From contig JBMNNS010000090.1 in NCBI GenBank assembly GCA_050942625.1, forward strand, positions 1-6,131: a stretch of 6,131 nt of DNA, given 5' to 3'. Made by a program: the position numbers and the translations under genes. This DNA comes from JBMNNS01 sp050942625. Its GTDB lineage: Bacteria > Bacillota > Dethiobacteria > DTU022 > UBA8154. The notes below the pieces were generated by a model that worked only from the letters and a program-made list of their open reading frames with translations, searched no databases and was not told where the DNA came from. Of this stretch, positions 1 through 6,032 are shown piece by piece (position 1 is the first letter of the stretch; every line of letters starts with the position of its first letter).

Positions 1-1444
1 AAAAACCGCCCTTGAGATCAATACTAATTGATTCACATCCACTAATGCAGGGTTTTCCCATACCACGGGCTACCACAGCTGCGTGGCTGGTCATCCCCCC
101 CCGTGTTGTTACCACACCCTGGGCTGCTACAATACCGTGAATGTCATCCGGTGTGGTTTCGGGGCGCACCAGAATTATTTTTTCGCCCTCCGTTCCTAAC
201 CTATCCGCCGTATTTGCATCAAAAACAACCTTTCCTACGGCAGATCCAGGGGAGGCAGGCAGGCCCTGGGCTATAGGCTCCAGGCTTATCTTAGGATCCA
301 TACGCCTGTGCAATAATTGTTCCAATTGTCCCGGATCTACCCTTAGAAGGGCTTCTTCCTGCCCATATTTTCCTTCCCGCACAAAATCGACAGCAATTTT
401 AACGGCAGCAGCCGCTGTCCTTTTACCATTTCTGGTTTGCAGAATATAAAGTTTACCCTTTTCAATTGTAAATTCAATATCCTGCATATCGAGGTAATGT
501 GATTCCAGGGTGTCACAGATCTGCACAAATTGGTCGTAAAGCGCTGGGAAACCTTCCTTCAATGCTGAAATATCCAGAGGGGTGCGTGTCCCGGCAACCA
601 CATCCTCCCCCTGAGCATTAAATAAAAATTCACCGTAAAGCTCTTTCTCCCCCGTAGAAGGGTTTCTGGTAAAAGCTACGCCCGTTCCACTATCCTCACC
701 CAGGTTGCCAAAAACCATTGCTTGAATGTTAACGGCTGTACCCAGATCATCGGGTATTTGATGAAGCTTGCGGTAAACTATTGCCCTCTGGTTATTCCAG
801 GAAGCAAACACGGCTTCTATGGCCATAAGCAATTGCTCAAAGGGATCGCTCCAAAAATTTTCAGGGCTTTTTTCAGCTACAAGGGCTTTAAACCGTTCAA
901 CAACCTTTTCCCAGCCTTCCAGGGAGACCCCCGTTCCTCCTTGTACTCCATGAGTCAGCCTGATCTCATCGATAATTCTTTCAAATTTTAGATGTTCAAT
1001 TTTAAAAACAACGTCCCCGTACATCTCCAGAAAACGCCGGTAGCAATCCAAAGCAAATATTCTGTCGCCTGTAGCCCTGGCCAATGTTTCTACTGTATTA
1101 TCATTTAAACCAAGGTTTAAAATAGTATCCATCATCCCGGGCATGGAATAGTAAGCACCGGAACGGATAGAAAGTAAAAGTGGGTTCTGGTTATCACCCA
1201 GTTTTTTACCTGTCTTGAGCTCTAATTTATGTAGGGCGTCCCGAACTTCTTTTTTTAATTCTTCCGTTAGTTTTTTGCCTTGCCTGTAATAATCGTTGCA
1301 GGATACGGTAGTAACAGTAAAACCAGGCGGAACCGGCAGACCTAAGCGAGTCATTTCTGCCAGGTTTGCTCCTTTCCCACCTAATAATTCTTTCATCCCC
1401 ACATTACCCTCTTCAAACATGTAAACTTGTTTAGTAGCGCTCAT
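1..1444 (-). CDS. ppdK: Pyruvate, phosphate dikinase, N-terminal 481 codons (partial, cut by window edge)
   Basis: Cytoplasmic enzyme interconverting pyruvate + ATP + Pi and PEP + AMP + PPi, used in glycolysis or gluconeogenesis. The minus frame is open from ATG 1444 to the window edge without a stop. Landmarks seen: FEEGN at 10-14, LGGKGANLAEM at 21-31, SIRSG at 92-96 followed by SMPGMMDT (ATP-grasp nucleotide-binding domain, about 1-340), DMQDIEF at 319-325 and LQTRNGKRTA at 335-344, then the phosphohistidine swivel domain with TRGGMTSHAAVVARGMG at 447-463. His454 is the expected phosphocarrier and Thr452 the expected target of the upstream regulator. The family is about 875-890 residues, so the C-terminal PEP/pyruvate-binding barrel is missing only because of the window edge. 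The start at 1444 is preferred over Met9 because AAGGAG (1455-1460) lies 10 bases upstream; Met9 has no ribosome binding site. It overlaps the regulator gene by 14 bases. Confidence 0.97.
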   Translation of the reverse strand, partial: MSATKQVYMFEEGNVGMKELLGGKGANLAEMTRLGLPVPPGFTVTTVSCNDYYRQGKKLTEELKKEVRDALHKLELKTGKKLGDNQNPLLLSIRSGAYYSMPGMMDTILNLGLNDNTVETLARATGDRIFALDCYRRFLEMYGDVVFKIEHLKFERIIDEIRLTHGVQGGTGVSLEGWEKVVERFKALVAEKSPENFWSDPFEQLLMAIEAVFASWNNQRAIVYRKLHQIPDDLGTAVNIQAMVFGNLGEDSGTGVAFTRNPSTGEKELYGEFLFNAQGEDVVAGTRTPLDISALKEGFPALYDQFVQICDTLESHYLDMQDIEFTIEKGKLYILQTRNGKRTAAAAVKIAVDFVREGKYGQEEALLRVDPGQLEQLLHRRMDPKISLEPIAQGLPASPGSAVGKVVFDANTADRLGTEGEKIILVRPETTPDDIHGIVAAQGVVTTRGGMTSHAAVVARGMGKPCISGCESISIDLKGGF

Positions 1445-2261
1445 TCTCCCTCGACTCCTTTATGGCATGTAATATTTTACTGGCCATTTCTTCTACCGCT
1501 TTGTTGGATACATTAAAAACCTGGCAACCAAGGCGGCGCATAATTCTCCTGGCATACTCCAATTCTTCTAAAATGCGCTCCATGTCGGCATAATTTGCTT
1601 GATCCCTCAGGCCAAGGGTATTAAGCCTTTCCAGCCGGATTTCACGAAGCAGCTCAGCATCAATGGTAAGGCCGATGATCTTATTGTTGGGAATCCAAAA
1701 TATTTCCTGTGGCGGCTCAACCTCTGGAACAAGGGGCAGATTTGCCACCTTATATTTTCTGTGAGCAAGGTACATACTTAAGGGGGTTTTTGAGGTTCTA
1801 GAAACCCCTACCAAAACCACATCGGCACTAAGCAAGCCGCGCGGATCCTTGCCGTCATCGTACTTGACAGCAAATTCCACAGCAGCAATCCGGCGAAAAT
1901 AATCTTCGTCCAGCCGGCGGACCAGGCCAGGCTCCAAGCGGGGATCCGCCGGCATTATTTTGGCAAATGCTTCCAACATGGGACCCATTACATCGACAGA
2001 AGGAAGGTTATACTTTTGGGATTCCAAAATGATTGCTTTTCTTAATTCAGGCCGAACCAACGTGTAGGCAATTATACTTTTATACTGGGCAGCTTCTTTA
2101 ACAATTTTCCGGAGGCGTTCTATGTCATCTAAAAATGATTCTCTGCGTATTTCCACCCGACCCTCATTGAACTGACTTGCTACAGCATAGACAACCAATT
2201 CCGCTGTTTCTCCTACCGAATCAGAAACAATATAGACAACGGGTTTTTCTTTTTTATCCAA
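1431..2261 (-). CDS. yqfL: Pyruvate, phosphate dikinase regulatory protein (bifunctional Ser/Thr kinase / pyrophosphorylase, DUF299 family)
   Basis: Family role: ADP-dependent phosphorylation of a threonine near the catalytic histidine of PPDK switches the enzyme off; Pi-dependent dephosphorylation, releasing PPi, switches it back on. The 276-residue protein has the family size. Seen: N-terminal VYIVSDSVGETAE (about 9-21) and the P-loop GVSRTSKT at 152-159 followed by PLSMYLA, then KVANLPLVPEVEPP, all typical of the family. Start choice: TTG at 2261 has AGGAGG (2271-2276) at a 9-base spacing. The reading frame extends to another TTG at 2297, but that start lies inside glyS and has no ribosome binding site in front. 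The next gene encodes the substrate, ppdK, and begins before this gene ends. PPDK is therefore the likely target, rather than PEP synthase as in proteobacterial PpsR homologues. The symbol is that of the B. subtilis homologue. Confidence 0.93.
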   Translation of the reverse strand: MDKKEKPVVYIVSDSVGETAELVVYAVASQFNEGRVEIRRESFLDDIERLRKIVKEAAQYKSIIAYTLVRPELRKAIILESQKYNLPSVDVMGPMLEAFAKIMPADPRLEPGLVRRLDEDYFRRIAAVEFAVKYDDGKDPRGLLSADVVLVGVSRTSKTPLSMYLAHRKYKVANLPLVPEVEPPQEIFWIPNNKIIGLTIDAELLREIRLERLNTLGLRDQANYADMERILEELEYARRIMRRLGCQVFNVSNKAVEEMASKILHAIKESRENERY

Positions 2262-2268
2262 CCAGCAA

Positions 2269-2276
2269 CCCCTCCT
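2269..2276 (-). promoter_or_regulatory. Ribosome binding site of the PPDK regulator, overlapping the glyS stop
   Basis: The minus strand reads AGGAGGGG here, 9 bases or fewer before the TTG at 2261. The first two bases of this site are the last two of the glyS TAG stop codon (2277-2275). This decides the TTG start and suggests that ribosomes finishing glyS help initiation on the regulator. Confidence 0.8.
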
Positions 2277-4368
2277 AGCTCTGGTTCCGAAATACAATTT
2301 TGGAAAAGTCAGCGACGGTTAAATAAAGTTTTTGTATTTTCTGCAAAAGTTTTAGCCTGTTATTACGGATAATTTCATCCTCAACCATGACCATTACCTC
2401 GTCAAAAAATATATCTACTTCGTCCTTGAGACCTGCTAAAACCAAAAGAACACCTTGCAAGTCATTTTTAGGAAGCAACCTGGTAGCCTTTTCCCGGGCG
2501 ATAAGATAGCTTTGATAAAGCACGCCTTCAGCCTTATCAATGAGCAGTTCCTCCTTCAGGATATGATCAGGAGAAGCCTGCCGCGCTAAATTGGCAACAC
2601 GGACATAGGATTCCGCAACTGAGGATAAGACCGAAGAGTCCCTATTATTTTGTAAAAATAAAGCCCGCTGCCATAAGGGTTCAATTATTCCCAGAGGTAT
2701 GTTCAGTACCGATTCTACAATGTCATAATCAATTCCTTTTTCCTGGAAAAGATAACGCAACCTTTGCCAGGCAAAACTTTTAATTTCAGCAACCAAACTA
2801 ACCTCGTCCAGATCATTGAGTTTGGTTTTTAATAATGTCAGGGCGCGTCCAATTATCTCTTCAAAAGAAACAGGCACCTTGTGTTCAAGCAGTATCTGTA
2901 AAATACCAAGGCTTTGACGCCTGAGGGCATATGGATCCTGTGAACCAGTGGGCCGTATCCCAATCGCAAAGCACCCGGCAAGGTGATCTGCCTTATCGGC
3001 CAGAGCCAGGATAATACCTGCAGAGGTCACAGGCAGAGCATCTCCGGCAAAGCGGGGAAGGTAGTGTTCATAAATAGCTGTTGCAGTTGCTTCCCTTTCC
3101 CCTGACTTGAGAGCATATTCCCGTCCCATAATACCTTGAAGTTCTGGAAATTCGCCTACCATGGAGGTTGCCAGGTCCGCTTTGGACAGATAGGCAGCCC
3201 TCAAAGCCGCTTTTTGCTGTTCTTCACCTATGCAAGGAAGATGTTCTGTCAAAAACCTGGTTAAAGAAACAAGGCGTCTGGTTTTGTCATAAACTGTACC
3301 TAACTCTTCCTGAAAGAGGATCTGCTCCAGCTTGGTAACCTTTTTTTCCAACGGTGTTTTTAAGTCCTCACTATAAAAAAAGCGTGCATCAGCAAGCCTG
3401 GCATTTAAAACCTTCTCATTGCCCCTTCTAACATTGGAAGAAGGTGCCTGGCGGTTATTGGAGACAGCTACAAAAAAAGGGCTGATTTTCCCTTTCTGGT
3501 CCTCAACGGGGAAAAAACGCTGGTGCTTTTGCATCGTTGTCACCAACACTTCACGTGGTAATTCCAGGTACTCTTCCGGGAAGGAACAGGGAATAGCCTC
3601 AGGCTGTTCTACCAGAAAAGTAACTTCCTCCAGCAAGTCAGGATCAATACAGGCCTGCTTTTGAAATTTTTCTGCAGCTGCTTTTACCCCTTCCAAAATC
3701 ATATCTGCCCTTTTATTTTGTGCAACGATCACGCCCGCCTCTTCCAGGGACTTAAAATAATGGTCGGGGTTTTTAATAACCAGCGGGTCAGGTACAGTGC
3801 GGTGCCCTCTTGTTTCTCTGCCTGATTTAACCCCTGCAAAAGAAAAAGGGATAACTTGTGAACCATAAAGGCAAAGTAACCAGCGTATAGGGCGGGCAAA
3901 ACGGACCCCATTTTGCTGCCAGTACATATTTTTAGGGAAATTGATGCTTTTAACCAGGGTGGGAAGCAACTCAGCTAAAAGCTGGGGGGTTTTTTTGCCT
4001 GTAACCTTTAAAACAGCCATCAAATATTCCCCCTTGTCTGAGCGCTCAACCTGTAATTCTTCTACTTTTAAGCCCAGTTTACCGGCAAAACCAAGGGAAG
4101 CCTTTGTAGGGTTCCCCTCCTGGTCAAAAGCAACATCGATTGAAGGCCCCTTCTTCTTTTCCTCCCGATCGTCCTGTTTCCCCGCCAGATCCTTTACAAA
4201 AAGAACAAGGCGGCGGGGTGTCCCATAGGCCACAACTTCTCTAAAATGGAGCCTGTTGTCCCTGAATAGTTCCGCAGCCTTTTCCTGGAGCTGTTTTATG
4301 GCCCCAGGCATAAATCTTGCAGGAATTTCTTCGGTGCCAATTTCAAATAATAAATCCTGTGTATCCAT
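2275..4368 (-). CDS. glyS: Glycyl-tRNA synthetase, beta subunit
   Basis: Beta chain of the bacterial alpha2-beta2 glycyl-tRNA synthetase, which charges tRNA-Gly in the cytoplasm; it supplies tRNA recognition. The protein is 697 residues, normal for the family (about 690). Seen in order: N-terminal LLFEIGTEEIPARF (about 6-19), GTPRRL near 49-54, TTMQKHQRFFPV near 277-288, NARLADARFFYSEDL near 322-336, the HD-like region with YLSKADLATSMVGEFPELQG near 393-412, ADKADHLAGCFAIGIRPTGSQDPYALRR near 457-484, and a helical C-terminal anticodon-binding region. Start: ATG 4368 is chosen, with AAGGTGG about 9 bases upstream. Two in-frame GTG codons at 4380 and 4377 lack a site in front of them. It follows glyQ after 35 bases, as expected for subunits made in equal amounts. 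No broken or missing motif noticed. Confidence 0.97.
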   Translation of the reverse strand: MDTQDLLFEIGTEEIPARFMPGAIKQLQEKAAELFRDNRLHFREVVAYGTPRRLVLFVKDLAGKQDDREEKKKGPSIDVAFDQEGNPTKASLGFAGKLGLKVEELQVERSDKGEYLMAVLKVTGKKTPQLLAELLPTLVKSINFPKNMYWQQNGVRFARPIRWLLCLYGSQVIPFSFAGVKSGRETRGHRTVPDPLVIKNPDHYFKSLEEAGVIVAQNKRADMILEGVKAAAEKFQKQACIDPDLLEEVTFLVEQPEAIPCSFPEEYLELPREVLVTTMQKHQRFFPVEDQKGKISPFFVAVSNNRQAPSSNVRRGNEKVLNARLADARFFYSEDLKTPLEKKVTKLEQILFQEELGTVYDKTRRLVSLTRFLTEHLPCIGEEQQKAALRAAYLSKADLATSMVGEFPELQGIMGREYALKSGEREATATAIYEHYLPRFAGDALPVTSAGIILALADKADHLAGCFAIGIRPTGSQDPYALRRQSLGILQILLEHKVPVSFEEIIGRALTLLKTKLNDLDEVSLVAEIKSFAWQRLRYLFQEKGIDYDIVESVLNIPLGIIEPLWQRALFLQNNRDSSVLSSVAESYVRVANLARQASPDHILKEELLIDKAEGVLYQSYLIAREKATRLLPKNDLQGVLLVLAGLKDEVDIFFDEVMVMVEDEIIRNNRLKLLQKIQKLYLTVADFSKIVFRNQS

Positions 4369-4403
4369 TTTCTCCACCACCTTATAGTGATGCCTGTTGT
4401 TGT

Positions 4404-5267
4404 CTATAATAAGGGATATTTTGCTTCCTCCCTCTGCTGCAAAAAGGTACGGCCACAGCTGCGGGCCAGTTCCCTGATACGGGCAATATATCCGGTACGC
4501 TCCGTTACACTGATTGCCCCCCGCGCATCCAAAATATTAAAAATGTGGGAACATTTTAAAATGTAGTCATAGGCAGGCAAAACTAAGTCTTTCTTCAACA
4601 GCCTGTCGGCTTCCTTCTCATAAAGAGTGAAAAGCTTGAAAGTTAGGGAGGTGTCGGCCTCCTCAAAGCTGTACCGTGAATGTTCTTCCTCCGCCTTCTG
4701 AAAAATTTCCCCGTAAGTAATCCCCGGGGTCCATGTTAGATCAAAGACATTATCACACTGCTGAATAAACATAGCAATACGTTCCAGACCATAAGTAAGT
4801 TCTACGGGGACCACTCCCAAGTCAAAGCCACCAACCTGTTGGAAATAGGTAAACTGGGTTATTTCCATACCGTCAAGCCAGACTTCCCAACCCAATCCCC
4901 AGGCCCCCAGCGTTGGGGATTCCCAGTCATCCTCCACAAACCGTATATCATGTTGGGAAAAAGTTATATCCAGACAAGCAAGGCTTTCCAAATAGAGATC
5001 CTGAATATCAGCAGGCGCCGGTTTAATAATAACTTGAAATTGGTGGTGCTGGTAAAGACGGTTAGGGTTCTCCCCATAACGACCATCACCAGGCCTGCGA
5101 GAAGGTTCGACATAGGCCACTTTCCAGGGTTCAGGTCCCAGAGTACGCAAAAACGTAGCGGGATTCATTGTCCCTGCTCCCTTCTCCACATCGTAGGACT
5201 GCAAAAGAAGACAGCCTTGCTTGACCCAAAATTCTTGCAGTTTAATAATTATTTCCTGAAAATTCAC
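4404..5267 (-). CDS. glyQ: Glycyl-tRNA synthetase, alpha subunit
   Basis: Catalytic class II chain of alpha2-beta2 glycyl-tRNA synthetase: activates glycine with ATP and transfers it to tRNA-Gly together with GlyS. The product is 287 residues, close to the usual size. Seen: NFQEIIIKLQEFWVKQGC at the N-terminus, QSYDVEKGAGTMNPATFLR (about 23-41), motif 2 region EPSRRPGDGRYGENPNRLYQ (54-73) followed by HHQFQV, the strongly conserved WGLGWEVWLDGMEITQFTYFQQ (123-144), and motif 3 TYGLERIA (158-165). Start: GTG at 5267, because AAAGGAGG (5275-5282) sits 7 bases upstream and the protein then begins (M)NFQ as in relatives. An in-frame ATG at 5288 would place the ribosome binding site inside the gene. 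An out-of-frame ATG overlapping the GTG is followed directly by TGA. First gene of the probable glyQ-glyS-regulator-ppdK operon. Confidence 0.97.
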   Translation of the reverse strand: MNFQEIIIKLQEFWVKQGCLLLQSYDVEKGAGTMNPATFLRTLGPEPWKVAYVEPSRRPGDGRYGENPNRLYQHHQFQVIIKPAPADIQDLYLESLACLDITFSQHDIRFVEDDWESPTLGAWGLGWEVWLDGMEITQFTYFQQVGGFDLGVVPVELTYGLERIAMFIQQCDNVFDLTWTPGITYGEIFQKAEEEHSRYSFEEADTSLTFKLFTLYEKEADRLLKKDLVLPAYDYILKCSHIFNILDARGAISVTERTGYIARIRELARSCGRTFLQQREEAKYPLL

Positions 5268-5274
5268 ATAACTT

Positions 5275-5282
5275 CCTCCTTT
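5275..5282 (-). promoter_or_regulatory. Ribosome binding site deciding the glyQ GTG start
   Basis: The minus strand reads AAAGGAGG, a near-perfect anti-16S match, 7 bases before GTG 5267 and 5 bases before an ATG (5269-5267) that is immediately followed by TGA. It rules out the longer in-frame ATG start at 5288. Confidence 0.85.
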
Positions 5283-5355
5283 CTGCATTATGATCTATTT
5301 AACACTAAAGCTTGTGGTCAAAAAGTTTATCCTGAAGTAACTCCTAAATAATAAA

Positions 5356-5385
5356 ATAAAAAACCCCTAGCTTATCACAGGGATT
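5356..5385 (-). terminator. Intrinsic terminator between the structured RNA and glyQ
   Basis: On the minus strand, AATCCCT (5385-5379) and AGGGGTT (5368-5362) form a 7-pair stem with one G-T wobble around a 10-base loop. TTTTTTATTTTAT follows directly. It lies about 90 bases before the glyQ start and points the same way as glyQ. It therefore either ends a separate small RNA or acts as an attenuator inside a glyQ leader. Read on the plus strand, it has no T-tract. Confidence 0.75.
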
Positions 5386-5535
5386 GAGGTAAACATCCTG
5401 ATCCTTTTACAATGAAGGAGTTGCATACTTCAAGAAGCGTTTCACCAACAAAACTACCTCAGAAAAATATCCCAGGGCAACCCCTTTTTAGACGCCTCCC
5501 AAACCCTTTGCTAAAGAAGTTACTTCCTCAAGAGC
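5360..5535 (-). ncRNA. Candidate structured RNA: small RNA gene or attenuated glyQ leader
   Basis: Not a recognised family. A promoter (5542-5570) and terminator (5356-5385) bracket about 175 nt with extensive self-complementarity. Seen: the near-terminal TTGAGG (5531-5526) is a perfect complement of CCTCAA (5389-5384). A central stem of 12 continuous pairs, four of them wobbles, joins 5503-5492 (TTTGGGAGGCGT) and 5440-5429 (ACGCTTCTTGAA). Between these stems the 3' strand carries a small hairpin, TCCTT/AAGGA (5419-5415 with 5406-5402). Near the apex, AGGG/CCCT closes a GTTG loop (5485-5474). A closing stem, an asymmetric bubble with a 3'-side hairpin and a long terminal arm resemble the outline of 6S RNA, but I cannot match conserved 6S bases. 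The alternative is a glyQS leader controlled by attenuation. I see no T-box AGGGTGGNACCGCG motif and no convincing glycine riboswitch. Confidence 0.45.
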
Positions 5536-5541
5536 AACTAA

Positions 5542-5570
5542 AATTTATCAAAAAAATAACATGGTGTCAA
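5542..5570 (-). promoter_or_regulatory. Sigma-A-type promoter upstream of the glyQ leader/small RNA
   Basis: The minus strand has a perfect -35 TTGACA (5570-5565), a 17-base spacer, and the -10-like TAAATT (5547-5542, 4 of 6 matches to TATAAT). The expected transcription start is near G5535, just before the structured segment. It lies outside any coding sequence, about 70 bases after the DUF4342 gene ends, and would drive the structured RNA and, on read-through of the terminator, glyQS and the genes behind. Confidence 0.6.
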
Positions 5571-5639
5571 GAAAAAGATAGTTTGGGAGCCCTAAAAAAT
5601 GTAAGCACACGCCCGCCCCTCCAGGAAAAGATAACCCCC
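5571..5639. other. Spacer between the DUF4342 gene and the promoter
   Basis: About 70 bases with a G-rich stretch on the minus strand (5610-5625) and no supported gene. I find no hairpin followed by a T-tract here, so the DUF4342 gene has no obvious terminator of its own, and its transcript may continue into the downstream leader. Confidence 0.5.
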
Positions 5640-5987
5640 TCAACGTTCAAGCTGCATTGAACAACGGGCTAATAGCAAAGCTATTGTACCCCAAGCAGCA
5701 ACACGGGGGAAAAGGGCTGCTCCAGTCAAGCCAAGAGGAAGGGGTATACGAAAAATAGTCCCCCTGCGGCTGTTCACCCGTATCTTTGCATTTATGGCCT
5801 CTAAAAATAATTTTCGCCAAAAAACACCGTTCTTCTTTCTAAAACGTGGCATTTTATCTTCTTTTTCCAGGAAAATAAGTGCTTTAATAAGATCCTTTCC
5901 TGTCTTTTCAAGCACTTCTACAGCTTCAGTATAGGTAAGACCGGTTTTTTCCCTTAGGGTTTCAACCTGATCCAGGGTAATTGCCAT
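5640..5987 (-). CDS. DUF4342-type protein with EF-Ts/UBA-like N-terminal domain and hydrophobic C-terminus
   Basis: A 115-residue protein of unknown function. Residues 2-44 (AITLDQVETLREKTGLTYTE at the front, then EAVEVLEKTGKDLIKALIFLE) look like the three-helix UBA/TS-N fold found at the start of elongation factor Ts. A basic linker follows (45-76, rich in Lys and Arg). The segment from about 77 to 107 is hydrophobic with IPLPLGL and WGTIALLLARC, consistent with membrane association. This arrangement matches proteins annotated DUF4342 in Firmicutes; the assignment rests on pattern memory, not a search. ATG 5987 is chosen, with AAAGGGTG about 9 bases upstream; a GTG at 5999 is in frame but poorly placed. 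It precedes the glyQ leader on the same strand. No function should be inferred from position alone. Confidence 0.75.
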   Translation of the reverse strand: MAITLDQVETLREKTGLTYTEAVEVLEKTGKDLIKALIFLEKEDKMPRFRKKNGVFWRKLFLEAINAKIRVNSRRGTIFRIPLPLGLTGAALFPRVAAWGTIALLLARCSMQLER

Positions 5988-6032
5988 ATACAAAAACACC
6001 CTTTCAACAATTATGTTCGTAATATTACTATT

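Noticed and set aside
722..991. 89-codon plus-strand reading frame (and the plus-strand frame at 141-449)
   Set aside because: Both are shadows of ppdK, which is continuously open and conserved on the minus strand across these bases.
2262..2297. Longer start (TTG 2297) for the PPDK regulator
   Set aside because: The extra residues lie within glyS, lack similarity to the family N-terminus, and have no ribosome binding site. The TTG at 2261 has AGGAGG at 9 bases.
5290..5321. Possible second promoter just before glyQ (TTGACC at 5321-5316)
   Set aside because: No acceptable -10 hexamer occurs at 16-18 bases. The nearby CATAAT is 23 bases away, too far for a sigma-A promoter.
4839..5351. 170-codon plus-strand reading frame
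   Set aside because: It lies antisense to glyQ, whose motifs are unmistakable. The translation shows no recognisable family, and no ribosome binding site supports the start.
5571..5600. Possible terminator after the DUF4342 gene (GGGCTCCC near a T-run)
   Set aside because: The self-complementary part leaves no loop, and the T-run is on the wrong side for a minus-strand terminator.
5412..5660. 82-codon plus-strand reading frame opposite the structured RNA
   Set aside because: It has no ribosome binding site, an atypical composition, and crosses into the DUF4342 gene. The promoter and terminator in this region point the other way.
6019..6028. Perfect 10-base palindrome GTAATATTAC before the DUF4342 gene
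   Set aside because: It is AT-rich and short, so expected by chance. No paired copy or overlapping promoter supports an operator.
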